Notes: generated from the letters alone by a model not told the origin. A stretch of DNA of 64,000 nt from Streptomyces sp. ISL-1 (GCF_018614585.1 NZ_JAGGOI010000001.1:1-64000), one strand, 5' to 3'. Numbered from the stretch's first letter, positions 1-8,000 are shown. Translations and numbers: made by a program.

Positions 1-104
1 CGCTGCCGCCGGGTCCATATCGGTGGCCGGCCGGGCTTCTTGCCCTTTGGTAACAGCAGCTCCAGCACGGCCCATTGCTCGTCCGTCAGATCTCCACGCG
101 CCAC
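1..104 (-). CDS. IS5-family-like transposase, N-terminal end (runs off window)
   Basis: Reading the minus strand from a GTG at 104 gives a frame that opens with V-A-R-G-D-L-T-D-E-Q-W and continues to a lysine-rich stretch ending G-R-P-P-I-W-T-R-R-Q at the window edge. The LTDEQW...LLP...GRPP pattern is the usual N-terminal helix-turn-helix region of IS5/IS4-type DDE transposases, common in streptomycetes. Only about 34 residues are visible, so it cannot be said whether the element is intact. No clear terminal inverted repeat was found downstream of the start. Confidence 0.7.
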   Translation of the reverse strand, partial: MARGDLTDEQWAVLELLLPKGKKPGRPPIWTRRQ

Positions 105-229
105 GAATCAAGATCATCTCACATCCAAGATCCACTTTCGATACAGGCCCTAGCAGGTTGTGACCGCAAGCTTTCGTACCACGATAGCGGCCAAGAGCCG
201 TTTCGGGGGCGGCTGTTGGCGAGTTTCAT

Positions 230-262
230 ACTGCGCCCCAGCCTCATGGGCTGGGGCGCAGT
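230..262 (-). terminator. Strong hairpin terminator of the ehu operon
   Basis: A perfect 14-bp stem (ACTGCGCCCCAGCC at 230-243 pairing with 249-262) with a 5-nt loop lies 46 bp past the stop of the ABC ATPase gene, the last gene of a four-gene minus-strand operon. There is no long T run, which is typical of streptomycete terminators. Confidence 0.7.
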
Positions 263-263
263 T

Positions 264-281
264 CCCTGGCATATGCCAGGG
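264..281. repeat. 18-bp perfect palindrome CCCTGGCATATGCCAGGG
   Basis: An uninterrupted perfect palindrome directly abutting the terminator hairpin. The AT-containing centre is unusual in this G+C-rich sequence. Its core GGCATATGCC recurs at 15672-15681. It could be a protein-binding site or part of the adjoining IS end; its function is unknown. Confidence 0.5.
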
Positions 282-307
282 TCACACCTATTCCTCGGAG
301 TGAAAGG

Positions 308-1084
308 TCAGAGGACCGCGCCGAGAAACTCGCGGGTACGTTCGTGCTCCGGCTCCGAGAAGATTTTTTCCGGTGATCCGGACTCGATGACCTTTCCGGC
401 GTCGAACATCAGCACCTCGTCCGAGATGTCCCGCGCGAAATTCATCTCGTGCGTCACGCACAGCATGGTGATGTCGGTGGAGCGGGCGATGTCCCGCAGC
501 ACGTCCAGCACCCCCGCGACCAGCTCGGGGTCGAGTGCCGATGTGACCTCGTCGAGGAGCAGCACCTGCGGACGCATCGCCAGCGCACGCGCGATCGCCA
601 CCCGCTGCTGCTGGCCGCCCGACAGCTGGGTCGGCTTCGCGTCGCAGCGGTCGCCGAGACCCACCAGGTCGAGGAGCTCCTTCGCGCGCTCCTCCGCCTC
701 GTCCTTGGACATTCCGAGCACCCGCACCGGCGCCTCGGTGATGTTGCGCAGGGCGGTCATGTTCGGGAACAGGTTGAACTGCTGGAAGACCATGCCGATT
801 TGTTTGCGCGCCGCGCGGCGCTCCTTCTCGGGGGCCGGAAACAGCCGGTCCCCATTCACCTGGATCGTGCCCTCTTCGGGCGATTCCAGAGTCATCAGCA
901 GCCGCAGGATCGTGGTCTTGCCGGAGCCGGACGGGCCGATCAGCGTCACATGCTTTCCGGGCTGTACCGAGAAACAGAGGTTGTCCAGGACGGTGTTGTC
1001 GCCGAAGCGCTTCGTCACATTCTCGAAGCGGATGAGTTCCTTGGACGTGTCGGGCGGGGTGTCGAGGCGTATGTCAGCGGACAA
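308..1084 (-). CDS. ehuA: Polar amino-acid/ectoine-type ABC transporter ATP-binding protein
   Basis: 258 residues, normal length for a PAAT-family ATPase that powers import through the two permeases encoded just upstream. Walker A G-P-S-G-S-G-K-T-T lies near residues 52-60, the Q-loop at FQQFNLFP, the signature LSGGQQQ in the middle, Walker B VLLLDEVT, and the H-loop CVTHEM. The gene overlaps the preceding permease gene by 11 bp, so the operon is translationally coupled. The substrate is inferred only from the similarity of the whole set to ectoine/hydroxyectoine (Ehu) importers; glutamate or another polar amino acid is possible. It is the last gene of the operon, followed by a strong hairpin. 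Confidence 0.85.
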   Translation of the reverse strand: MSADIRLDTPPDTSKELIRFENVTKRFGDNTVLDNLCFSVQPGKHVTLIGPSGSGKTTILRLLMTLESPEEGTIQVNGDRLFPAPEKERRAARKQIGMVFQQFNLFPNMTALRNITEAPVRVLGMSKDEAEERAKELLDLVGLGDRCDAKPTQLSGGQQQRVAIARALAMRPQVLLLDEVTSALDPELVAGVLDVLRDIARSTDITMLCVTHEMNFARDISDEVLMFDAGKVIESGSPEKIFSEPEHERTREFLGAVL

Positions 1085-1724
1085 GGCGGCGCTCCAGGGT
1101 TCGTACGAGAAGAGAAGCCGGGTAGGCGATGAGGATGAAGGCGATGCCGATCACGGTCAGCGGCTCGGTGTACTGGAACGTCGACGCGCTCTCAAGCCGC
1201 GACTGCTGCAGCATCTCCAGTACGCCGATCGCGGCGAGAAGCGGTGTGTCCTTGAGCATCGCGATGACGTAGTTGCCCAGCGCAGGTGTGATGCGCCGGA
1301 TCGCCTGCGGCAGGATCACCGCGAACCAGGTGCGGTGGGCGGGCAGGCTCAGCGCCTTCGCCGCCTCCCACTGACCGGGCGGCACGGCTTCGATGCCGGC
1401 CCGGTAGACCTGCGCGGTGTACGTCGAGTAGTGCAGCCCGATCGCGATCGTGCCGGTGGTCAGGGCCGAGAACTGCACGCCCCACTCCGGCAGCACGAAG
1501 TAGAGGAAGAAGAGCTGCACCAGCAGCGGGGTGGTGCGGATGAACTCCGTGACGGCGTTCACCGGCCACCGTACGAAACGGGTCGGCGCCCTGAATCCGA
1601 TCGCCCAGACGAGGCCGAGCGTGAAGGAGATCAGCGAGCCGAGCACAAGGATCTGCAGCGTGATGAGCACGCCGTCCCAGAAGCGCGGCATGAAGTCCGC
1701 GACCGCGGACCAGTCCCAGTTCAC
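1074..1724 (-). CDS. ehuD: Amino-acid/ectoine-type ABC transporter permease (EhuD-like)
   Basis: 216 residues with about five hydrophobic segments and a His/Glu/Gln permease pattern, including an EAA-like loop (WEAAKALSLPAHRTWFAVIL) that docks with the ATPase. Paired with the 248-residue permease upstream, with which it overlaps by 4 bp (ATGA), and the ATPase downstream. The two permeases probably form a heterodimeric membrane channel. The family is clear, the substrate is inferred. Confidence 0.85.
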   Translation of the reverse strand: MNWDWSAVADFMPRFWDGVLITLQILVLGSLISFTLGLVWAIGFRAPTRFVRWPVNAVTEFIRTTPLLVQLFFLYFVLPEWGVQFSALTTGTIAIGLHYSTYTAQVYRAGIEAVPPGQWEAAKALSLPAHRTWFAVILPQAIRRITPALGNYVIAMLKDTPLLAAIGVLEMLQQSRLESASTFQYTEPLTVIGIAFILIAYPASLLVRTLERRLVR

Positions 1725-2467
1725 TTCGAGACACCCCCTGAAACCGTGCTGCCGGCCGCCTTGGCCTCGGCGCGCTTGGCGAACATGCCGCCGAGTACGC
1801 CCGGCTCGGGCTCGATGCCGACATTGCGCTTGGTCTTGCGCTCCAGGACCTTCATGGAGCGGGTCAGGACGAACGCGAGCACGAAGTAGATCACCAGGCT
1901 GATGGTGTAGACCTGCGCGCTCTCCTGTGTCGCTAGCCGCACCAGATAGGCGGCGAAGGAGACGTCGCCGACGCCGAGCAGTGACACCAGAGCGGTGCCC
2001 TTGAGCAGCTCGATGAGCAGATTGCAGAACGGCGGGATCATCTCCGGCACGGCCTGCGGCAGCAGGATCAGCCGCATCCGCTGCCAGGGCGTGAGGCTCA
2101 GCGCGATGCCCGCCTCACGCTGCGCCGGAGCCACGGAGTTCAGCGCGCCGCGCACGATTTCCGCGCCGTACGCACCGTAGGACAGGCCCAGCGCCAGCAC
2201 CGCCGCCCACATCGGGACCAGCTGCCAGCCCAGCAGCGGCGGCAGCACGAAGAACAGCCAGAACATCAGGATCAGCGCGGACGTACCGCGGAAGATCTCG
2301 GTGTAGAAGCCCGCGAGGAAGCGGACCAGGCCCGAGCGGTGGGTGCGGGCCATACCGACGGCGAAGGCTACGACGCCGGCCAGCGCCGCGCTGTACACCA
2401 GCAGTTGGACGGTTATCCAGATGCCCGGTAGTACCCAGTTCTGCCAGAGTCCGGCTGTCATCGGCAC
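1721..2467 (-). CDS. ehuC: Amino-acid/ectoine-type ABC transporter permease (EhuC-like)
   Basis: 248 residues, membrane protein with several TM helices and the EAA-type cytoplasmic loop near QREAGIALSLTPWQRMRLIL. The C-terminal roughly 30 residues (E-P-E-P-G-V-L-G-G...) are a hydrophilic tail not needed by the family. The start overlaps the 3' end of the substrate-binding protein gene by 10 bp, and the stop overlaps the next permease gene by 4 bp, giving a tightly coupled B-C-D-A order as in known ehu loci. Confidence 0.85.
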   Translation of the reverse strand: MPMTAGLWQNWVLPGIWITVQLLVYSAALAGVVAFAVGMARTHRSGLVRFLAGFYTEIFRGTSALILMFWLFFVLPPLLGWQLVPMWAAVLALGLSYGAYGAEIVRGALNSVAPAQREAGIALSLTPWQRMRLILLPQAVPEMIPPFCNLLIELLKGTALVSLLGVGDVSFAAYLVRLATQESAQVYTISLVIYFVLAFVLTRSMKVLERKTKRNVGIEPEPGVLGGMFAKRAEAKAAGSTVSGGVSK

Positions 2468-3339
2468 AGCTCCTTGGCAGTGAGCGTGGTCATCTCGTTC
2501 TGGGTGAAACCGAACGGCCGCAGTATGCGGAAGAGTTCGCCGCTCTTCTTCATCTTGTGGATCTCGACGTTGAACGCGTCACGCAGTTCGGTGTCGGTGG
2601 GGCGGAAGGCGAAGCCGCCGCCGTCGATCTTCTTCTCGCCGTCGACGACGGCCGCGAACGGCTCCGTCGCCTCGGCCTTGCGGCTCTTCTTGACCACCTC
2701 ACGGGCGGTCAGCGCGGTGCCCGCGAAGACGTCGACCCGGCCCGACTCGACCGCGTTCAGCCCCGCCACCTGGTCCTGGAGGATGACGATGTCCTTCTCC
2801 GGGAAGCCGGCGGCGACGGCGTACTCGATCTCCGCATAGCCGGTGCCGGTGGCGAACTTCGCCTTCGCCTTCACCACGTCCTCATAGCTGTGCAGGTTCT
2901 TCGGATTGCCCTTGCGTACGATGAAAGAGTCCAGCATCTGGTACTCGGGGTCGGCGAAGATGACCTGCTCGCATCGCTCCTTGTTGATGTACATCCCGGC
3001 CGAGACGACATCGAACTGCTCGGAGTTCAGCCCGGGTATGAGCGAGGCGAAGTCGGTGGCGACCGGCTGGACACTGTCGATCCCCAGCCGCTTGAAGATC
3101 ACTCGGGCCAGTTCTGGAGCCTCCCCGGTGAACTCGCCCTGGTTGTCCACATAGCCGTAGGGCACCTCGCCCGCGATGCCCAGGCGCACCGTGCGCTGGG
3201 ACTTGAGCCGGGCCAGGGCATCACCCGACGGCACCCGGCTGCAGCCGGCCGCCGCCGTGGCGCCGAGTGCGCCGGCGGCAGCGGTACCGAGCAGCACTGT
3301 GCGTCTGCGAATTGATCCTGTCAGTGGTGTTCGAGCCAT
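2458..3339 (-). CDS. ehuB: Extracellular substrate-binding lipoprotein of the ABC importer (EhuB-like)
   Basis: The ATG at 3339 gives a 293-residue protein beginning with a twin-arginine-like region (SIRRRTVLLG) and a lipobox-type end of the signal (AAAGC), so it is probably exported and lipid-anchored. The rest is a family-3 periplasmic-binding fold (SBP_bac_3) with the typical start TVRLGIAGEVPYGYVD and the FDVVSAGMYIN segment. It heads the operon. Its start lies only 42 bp from the divergent DUF3830 gene, so the promoters must overlap. EhuB identity is by overall resemblance; ligand unproven. Confidence 0.82.
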   Translation of the reverse strand: MARTPLTGSIRRRTVLLGTAAAGALGATAAAGCSRVPSGDALARLKSQRTVRLGIAGEVPYGYVDNQGEFTGEAPELARVIFKRLGIDSVQPVATDFASLIPGLNSEQFDVVSAGMYINKERCEQVIFADPEYQMLDSFIVRKGNPKNLHSYEDVVKAKAKFATGTGYAEIEYAVAAGFPEKDIVILQDQVAGLNAVESGRVDVFAGTALTAREVVKKSRKAEATEPFAAVVDGEKKIDGGGFAFRPTDTELRDAFNVEIHKMKKSGELFRILRPFGFTQNEMTTLTAKELCR

Positions 3340-3381
3340 GGCCGCGCGGCTACCCGCGTCCGCGCGGGGTATGCGTACCAA

Positions 3382-3885
3382 ATGGCCGACCGATACATGA
3401 CCGTAGCCCTGGACAAGCGCGGTGTGCGGTGCACCGCGAAACTCCTCACCGACAAGGCCCCGCTGACCTGCGCGGCCGTATGGGACGCGCTGCCGCTCGC
3501 AGGCGACGTCTACCACGCGAAGTATGCCCGTAATGAGATCTATGCACTGTTTCCGGCGTTCGCCGAGCAGGAACCGCCGCTGGAGAACCCGACAGTGACC
3601 CCCATTCCGGGCGATCTGTGCTATTTCACCTTCTCTGACGTGCAGTTGGGCACGGCGTCGTACGGATACGGCGAGCGGGCCGCCCACCAAGGCCGCCCCA
3701 CCGTCGTCGACCTCGCGCTCTTCTACGAACGCAACAACCTGCTGCTGAACGGCGACACCGGCTGGGTCCCCGGCATCGTCTGGGGCACCGTGGTCGACGG
3801 CCTCGACCGGATGGCCGAGGCCTGCCAGGACCTGTGGCGGGCGGGCGCGCTGGGGGAGACGCTCAGTTTCCGGCGAGTTGAGTAG
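3382..3885 (+). CDS. DUF3830 family protein (cyclophilin-like fold)
   Basis: 167 residues matching, by eye, the DUF3830 family: a short N-terminal strand region, then P-L-T-C-A-A-V-W-D-A-L-P, and a C-terminal W-V-P-G-I-V-W-G segment. Members often sit beside amino-acid transporters, amidases and Asp/Glu-racemase-like enzymes, exactly the company here. Its biochemical role is not known to me. It diverges from the binding-protein gene and converges with the amidase gene across a GC-rich inverted repeat. Confidence 0.7.
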   Translation: MADRYMTVALDKRGVRCTAKLLTDKAPLTCAAVWDALPLAGDVYHAKYARNEIYALFPAFAEQEPPLENPTVTPIPGDLCYFTFSDVQLGTASYGYGERAAHQGRPTVVDLALFYERNNLLLNGDTGWVPGIVWGTVVDGLDRMAEACQDLWRAGALGETLSFRRVE

Positions 3886-3917
3886 CCCCCACCCCACCCC
3901 GCCCCTTCCCGAACCAT

Positions 3918-3971
3918 GGGCTCCGCCCCTGGACCCCCAGAAGCGCGTTCGGGGGTCTGGGGGCGGAGCCC
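3918..3971. terminator. GC-rich inverted repeat between convergent genes
   Basis: GGGCTCCGCCCC and GGACCCCC in the left arm pair imperfectly with GGGGGTCT and GGGGCGGAGCCC in the right arm around an AAGCGCGTTC loop. It lies between the DUF3830 gene and the convergent amidase gene and is likely a bidirectional terminator. The GGGGCTCCGCCCC type of sequence is a common streptomycete intergenic repeat. Confidence 0.55.
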
Positions 3972-3975
3972 CCAG

Positions 3976-5382
3976 TTACCGGGCCGCGGGCACAGGAGGC
4001 GGGATGGTCGCCGCGCCCGACTCGTACAGCGCATGCGCGGCGCGCAGCACCAGCGCGTCCGCGTGGCGCGCGCCGATCAGCTGGACACCCACCGGCAGCC
4101 CGTCCTCGTCCACCCCGCACGGCACCGTCGCGGCGGGCTGCTGGGTCATGTTGAAGGGGTAGGTGAACGGCGTCCACCCCGTCCAGCGGCGGTGCCCCGA
4201 GTGCGCCGGGACCTCCGCCCCCGCCTCGAACGCGGTGATCGGCAGGGTCGGGGTGACCAGCAGGTCGTACGACGTGTGGAACCGGGCCATCCGCCGGCCG
4301 AGATCCATCCGGACGTCCACGGCCGCCAGATACTCCAGCGCACTGTGCCGCGCCCCGGTCCCGGCGACCTCCCGCAGCCCCGGGTCCAGGGCCTCCCGCT
4401 GCCGGGGTCCGAAGTGCTGCAGCAGCCGGGCCGCGCCGCTGAACCACAGGGTGTGGAAGGCCTCCACCGGGTCGGCGATGTCCGGATCGGACTCCTCGAC
4501 GAACGCCCCGAGGCCCGCCAGCGCCCCCACCGCCCGCCGTACCGCGGCCGCGACCGCCGGGCGCACCGCCACCTGGCCGCCGAAGGACGGCGAATAGGCG
4601 ATCCGCAGCCCCTTCACCCCGTCCGCCAGGGTGCCCCGGACACTGTCCGCGGGTCCCAGGTGCGACCAGTCCCGCCAGTCCTCGCCGCTGACCACGTCGA
4701 GCATCAGCGCGGCGTCCGCGGCGTCCCTCGTCATCGGGCCCGCGTGCGAGAGCGTCCCGAACGGGCTGGAGGGATACAGCGGCACGCGTCCGTAGGTCGG
4801 CTTCATCGCGAAGATCCCGCAGAAGGACGCGGGGATGCGGACCGAGCCGCCGCCGTCCGTGCCGATCGACAGCGGTCCCGCGCCGAGCGCCACCGCCACC
4901 GCGCTGCCGCCGCTGGAGCCGCCCGCTGTGCGAGTGATGTCGTACGGATTGCGCGTCACCCCGTGCCGCGGGGAGTCGGTGACGCCCTTCCAGCCGAACT
5001 CGGGGGTCGTCGTCTTGCCGAGGAAGACCGCGCCGTGCGCGCGCAGCCGCTCCACGGACGGCGCGTCCTCGTCCCAACTCCCCTCCACCGAAACGGACAT
5101 GGAGCCGCGCAGGGTCGGGCCGCTGCGCTGCAGCAGCAGGTCCTTCACGGTGACCGGCACCCCGTCGAGCAGCCCCTGTGGCTCTCCTTTGCGCCACCGC
5201 TCGGCGGACGACTCGGCCTGGGCCAGTGCCTGCTCGGCATCCACCCGGACGAAGGCGTTCACCAGGGGCTGCACCACCTCGATCCTCTCCAGCGCGGCGC
5301 GGGTTGCCTCGACGGGGGAGAAGTCGCCCTTCTCGTAGCCGGTGAGCAGTTGGCGTGCGGTGAGGTCAGTCAGCTCAGACAT
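3976..5382 (-). CDS. Amidase (amidase-signature family)
   Basis: About 468 residues with the Ser-Ser-Lys amidase signature: V-T-V-K-D with the catalytic lysine near residue 75, then TAGGSSGGSAVAVA, then the nucleophile region GTDGGGSVRIPASFCG. Hydrolyses an amide bond; substrate unknown. The start is taken at one of two adjacent ATGs (5385 or 5382), overlapping the stop of the hydroxyacid dehydrogenase gene by 8-11 bp, so the two are coupled. Together with the importer and the racemase-fold enzymes it suggests stepwise breakdown of an imported amide or N-acyl amino compound. Confidence 0.82.
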   Translation of the reverse strand: MSELTDLTARQLLTGYEKGDFSPVEATRAALERIEVVQPLVNAFVRVDAEQALAQAESSAERWRKGEPQGLLDGVPVTVKDLLLQRSGPTLRGSMSVSVEGSWDEDAPSVERLRAHGAVFLGKTTTPEFGWKGVTDSPRHGVTRNPYDITRTAGGSSGGSAVAVALGAGPLSIGTDGGGSVRIPASFCGIFAMKPTYGRVPLYPSSPFGTLSHAGPMTRDAADAALMLDVVSGEDWRDWSHLGPADSVRGTLADGVKGLRIAYSPSFGGQVAVRPAVAAAVRRAVGALAGLGAFVEESDPDIADPVEAFHTLWFSGAARLLQHFGPRQREALDPGLREVAGTGARHSALEYLAAVDVRMDLGRRMARFHTSYDLLVTPTLPITAFEAGAEVPAHSGHRRWTGWTPFTYPFNMTQQPAATVPCGVDEDGLPVGVQLIGARHADALVLRAAHALYESGAATIPPPVPAAR

Positions 5383-6328
5383 CATGCATGGGGACGTACC
5401 CACGTTTCTTGTCGACCACGTTCGGGAATGGCTTTCCGGCTTCCCATAGTTCGTACAAGTCGACGAACTGCTCGCCGAGCCGGTCGCGCCAGCCGACCGT
5501 GTCGCCGCTCATGTGCGGGGAGACGATCAGCCCAGGCACGTCCCACAGCGGGCTGTCGGGCGTGAGCGGCTCGGAGCTGAAGACATCGAGGGCCGCGCCC
5601 GCGATCCACCGTTTGTTGAGCGCGGCGACGAGATCGTCCTCGACGACCAGCGGGCCGCGTCCCACATTGATGAACCGGGCCGAGGGCTGCATCAGACCGA
5701 AGCGCCGGGCGTCGAACATCCCGCGCGTCGCATCGGTGAGCGGCGCGGCGCACACCACCCAGTCGGCGCGCGCGAGCAGCGGATCGAGGTCCTGCGCGCC
5801 GTGGACGCCGGGCCGCTCGGTGCGGCCCACGACCGCCGCGGTGACGCCGAGGGCCTCCAGCGTGCCGGCCACGGCCCGGCCGATCGGGCCCGCGCCCACC
5901 ACAGCCGCCCGGGTGCCCGTCACCCGCAGTCCCTCGCGGTGCCGCCAGCGCCGCTGCCGCTGGAGCTCCAGGGTGCCGGGCAGGTCCTTCGCCATGGCAA
6001 GGACCAGACCGGCGACGTACTCGGCGATCGGTTCCTCGAAGACCCCCCGGGCATTGGTGACCACCGTGTCGGAAGCGATCAGCTCCGGGCAGAGCAGCCG
6101 GTCGACCCCCGCGCTCGGGGTGTGCACCCAGCGCGGGCGCGGCCCCTCGCCCGGCCAGGCGGCACGCACCGCCTCGGAGGTGAAGTCCCACACCAGCAGG
6201 ACGTCTGCGTACGGAAGTCGGGCGGCGAGCGTCTGCTCGTCGGCGTACTGGACATGGACCCGTCCGGCCAGCCGCCCGAGGCGGGGCGGGGGGTCTGCTG
6301 CCAGCACGAGAAGCGTGGGTTCGGACAT
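5375..6328 (-). CDS. D-2-hydroxyacid dehydrogenase (NAD-binding)
   Basis: 317 residues. The Rossmann motif V-G-A-G-P-I-G sits near residue 143. The catalytic trio is visible: Arg in INVGRGPLVVEDDL, Glu in DVFSSEPL, His in SPHMSGDTVGW. The family oxidises D-2-hydroxyacids or reduces 2-oxoacids with NAD(P)H. It is the first gene of a two-gene unit with the amidase, divergent from the racemase-fold pair, with about 130 bp between for shared control. A palindromic element (6346-6386) sits just ahead of its start. Confidence 0.82.
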   Translation of the reverse strand: MSEPTLLVLAADPPPRLGRLAGRVHVQYADEQTLAARLPYADVLLVWDFTSEAVRAAWPGEGPRPRWVHTPSAGVDRLLCPELIASDTVVTNARGVFEEPIAEYVAGLVLAMAKDLPGTLELQRQRRWRHREGLRVTGTRAAVVGAGPIGRAVAGTLEALGVTAAVVGRTERPGVHGAQDLDPLLARADWVVCAAPLTDATRGMFDARRFGLMQPSARFINVGRGPLVVEDDLVAALNKRWIAGAALDVFSSEPLTPDSPLWDVPGLIVSPHMSGDTVGWRDRLGEQFVDLYELWEAGKPFPNVVDKKRGYVPMHDV

Positions 6329-6345
6329 CAGGCGGAAGCCGTTTC

Positions 6346-6386
6346 GATGGGGGCACCTCCCCTGCCCAGGAGGGCATACGGGGGAG
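6346..6386 (+). repeat. Dispersed palindromic element, copy 1
   Basis: A 41-bp segment beginning GATGGGGGCACCTCCC and ending GGGGGAG. The same start and end signature recurs at 19129-19161 (minus) and 45927-45966, with a variant at 50058-50091 (minus). It can fold into a hairpin. This copy is in the 5' leader between divergent genes. Confidence 0.55.
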
Positions 6387-6400
6387 TCTGAATGTACGGA

Positions 6401-6429
6401 TTGACCACGCTCGCACCCGAACCTACCGT
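6401..6429 (+). promoter_or_regulatory. Candidate vegetative promoter TTGACC-N17-TACCGT
   Basis: A -35 TTGACC at 6401-6406, a 17-bp spacer and a -10 TACCGT at 6424-6429, about 28 bp before the start of the first racemase-fold gene. A CAGGGGG ribosome site follows at 6444-6450. Confidence 0.55.
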
Positions 6430-6456
6430 CGTCAACAACACGTCAGGGGGCCTGCG

Positions 6457-7278
6457 ATGGATGTCTCCTTCCTCGGCGGACCACAACCCCAGCGCGGGGT
6501 CGGGGTCGTCGCACCGTTCGACTTCGCACTGGACCGTGAGCTGTGGCGCTGGGTCCCCGACGACGTATCGCTGCGCGTGACCCGTACGCCGTACGTGCCC
6601 GTCGAGGTCTCCCTCGACCTCGCCCGCCTGGTGAGCGAGCACGAGACGCTGCGCGAGGCGGTCCAGGCGCTGAGCGTGTCCGAGCCCGAGGTGGTCGCCT
6701 ACGCCTGCACGTCGGGCAGTTTCGTCGGCGGTCTCGCCGGGGAGCGAGCCATGTGCGAGGCGATGAGCTCAGCGGGGGAAGTGGACTCGCTGACCACCTC
6801 CGGCGCCCTGCTCGAAGCACTCGGCGAGCTGGGCGCCGGTCGTATCGCCCTGGTCACGCCCTATACGGAGTCGGTGACCCAGGCACTGGAGGTGTATCTG
6901 GCGGAAGCTGGGGTAACGGTCACGGGCCGCGCCTTTCTGGGGCTGACCCGGCACATCTGGAAGGTGCCGTACCGGTCGGTGGTGGACATGGCGCGGCAGG
7001 CGGTGGTGGGTGCGGCGGACGCGCTCTTCATCAGCTGCACCAACCTGCCGACGTACGACGCGATCCCGCAGTTGGAGGCCGAACTGAGGATGCCGGTGCT
7101 CTCCGCGAACCAGGTGACGATGTGGGCCGCGCTGCGCAGGATCGGAGTGCACGCGGTCGGTCCCTACCAGGCGCTCCTGCTGGATCCCGGGCCGACGGCC
7201 GAGCAGACCACCGCGCCGACGGCCGAGCAGACCACCGCGCCGACGACCGAGCCCGAAGAACAGGAAGGCTGGACATGA
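6457..7278 (+). CDS. Asp/Glu-racemase-fold enzyme (maleate isomerase / arylmalonate decarboxylase type)
   Basis: 273 residues. Two cysteines expected of the catalytic pair are present in context: Y-A-C-T-S-G-S-F near residue 88 and F-I-S-C-T-N-L-P-T near residue 194, so this copy looks catalytically complete. The family does cofactor-free cis-trans isomerisation, racemisation or decarboxylation of acids, and EutA of ectoine loci belongs here. The last roughly 30 residues are low-complexity (T-A-E-Q-T-T-A-P repeated) and probably disordered. The stop overlaps the next start as ATGA. Confidence 0.75.
   Translation: MDVSFLGGPQPQRGVGVVAPFDFALDRELWRWVPDDVSLRVTRTPYVPVEVSLDLARLVSEHETLREAVQALSVSEPEVVAYACTSGSFVGGLAGERAMCEAMSSAGEVDSLTTSGALLEALGELGAGRIALVTPYTESVTQALEVYLAEAGVTVTGRAFLGLTRHIWKVPYRSVVDMARQAVVGAADALFISCTNLPTYDAIPQLEAELRMPVLSANQVTMWAALRRIGVHAVGPYQALLLDPGPTAEQTTAPTAEQTTAPTTEPEEQEGWT
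7192..7239 (+). repeat. Two exact 24-bp tandem repeats at the 3' end of the gene
   Basis: Two identical 24-bp units encode T-A-E-Q-T-T-A-P twice, followed by a decayed third partial unit. The unit is a multiple of three, so copy-number change would only alter tail length. Confidence 0.8.
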
Positions 7279-8000
7279 CGACGGTAGGACTTCTCTACCC
7301 TGGGCACTCAGCCGAGGACGACTACCCCCGGTTCGAGATGCTGCTCGACACCGACATCAGACTGCCCGTCGTCCACACCGACATCGGCGAGGACGCCCAC
7401 CGTGTCGACGCGCTGCTGCGGATGGGCTCGCCGGAGCGGCTCGCCGCGGGTGTGGAACAGCTCCGGCTGGAGGGCGCGGAATCGGTGGTGTGGGCGTGCA
7501 CCAGCGGAAGCTTTGTGTACGGCTGGGAGGGCGCGCGCGAGCAGATCCGCTCGCTGGCGCTGGCCGCCGGGATGCCGGCGTCGAGCACGTCGTTCGCCTT
7601 CGCGCATGCGGTACGGGAGCTGGGCGCCACGCGCGTCGCGGTCGCCGCGACCTACCCGCAGGACGTCACTGCTCTGTTCACCGCCTTCCTCAAGGCGTCC
7701 GGGGTCGAGGTGGTCGCCGACCGGGCGAGCGGGATCGTCACCGCGGCCGAGGTCGGCGCCTGGGGCCGGGCCGAGGTGCTGGAACTGGCGCGCGCGGGCG
7801 ACCACCCCGACGCCGAGGTGGTGCTGCTGCCGGACACGGCCCTGCATACCGCGGCGTACCTCCCCGACCTGGAGAAGCTGCTCGGCAAGCCGGTCCTCAC
7901 GGCGAACCAGGTGACGGTGTGGGAGGGGCTGCGGCTGGCGGAGCGCAGGGCGTGGGTGTTCGGGCCGAAGCTCGGCGCGCTGTTCGCGAAGCCGGAGTGA
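7275..8000 (+). CDS. Second Asp/Glu-racemase-fold protein, lacking one catalytic cysteine
   Basis: 241 residues, starting at the ATG that overlaps the upstream stop (ATGA). It is a paralogue of its neighbour: W-A-C-T-S-G-S-F keeps the first cysteine, and V-L-T-A-N-Q-V-T-V-W aligns with the upstream V-L-S-A-N-Q-V-T-M-W. Where the upstream copy has I-S-C-T-N, this one reads L-L-P-D-T, so the second cysteine is lost. Decarboxylases of this fold use one cysteine while isomerases and racemases use two. It may have a different reaction or act as a partner subunit. Confidence 0.75.
   Translation: MTTVGLLYPGHSAEDDYPRFEMLLDTDIRLPVVHTDIGEDAHRVDALLRMGSPERLAAGVEQLRLEGAESVVWACTSGSFVYGWEGAREQIRSLALAAGMPASSTSFAFAHAVRELGATRVAVAATYPQDVTALFTAFLKASGVEVVADRASGIVTAAEVGAWGRAEVLELARAGDHPDAEVVLLPDTALHTAAYLPDLEKLLGKPVLTANQVTVWEGLRLAERRAWVFGPKLGALFAKPE

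Noticed and set aside
75..1889. Long open frame on the plus strand across the ehuA/ehuD genes
   Set aside because: It is antisense to clear ABC transporter genes with intact motifs and has no family features; long antisense frames are expected at this G+C content.
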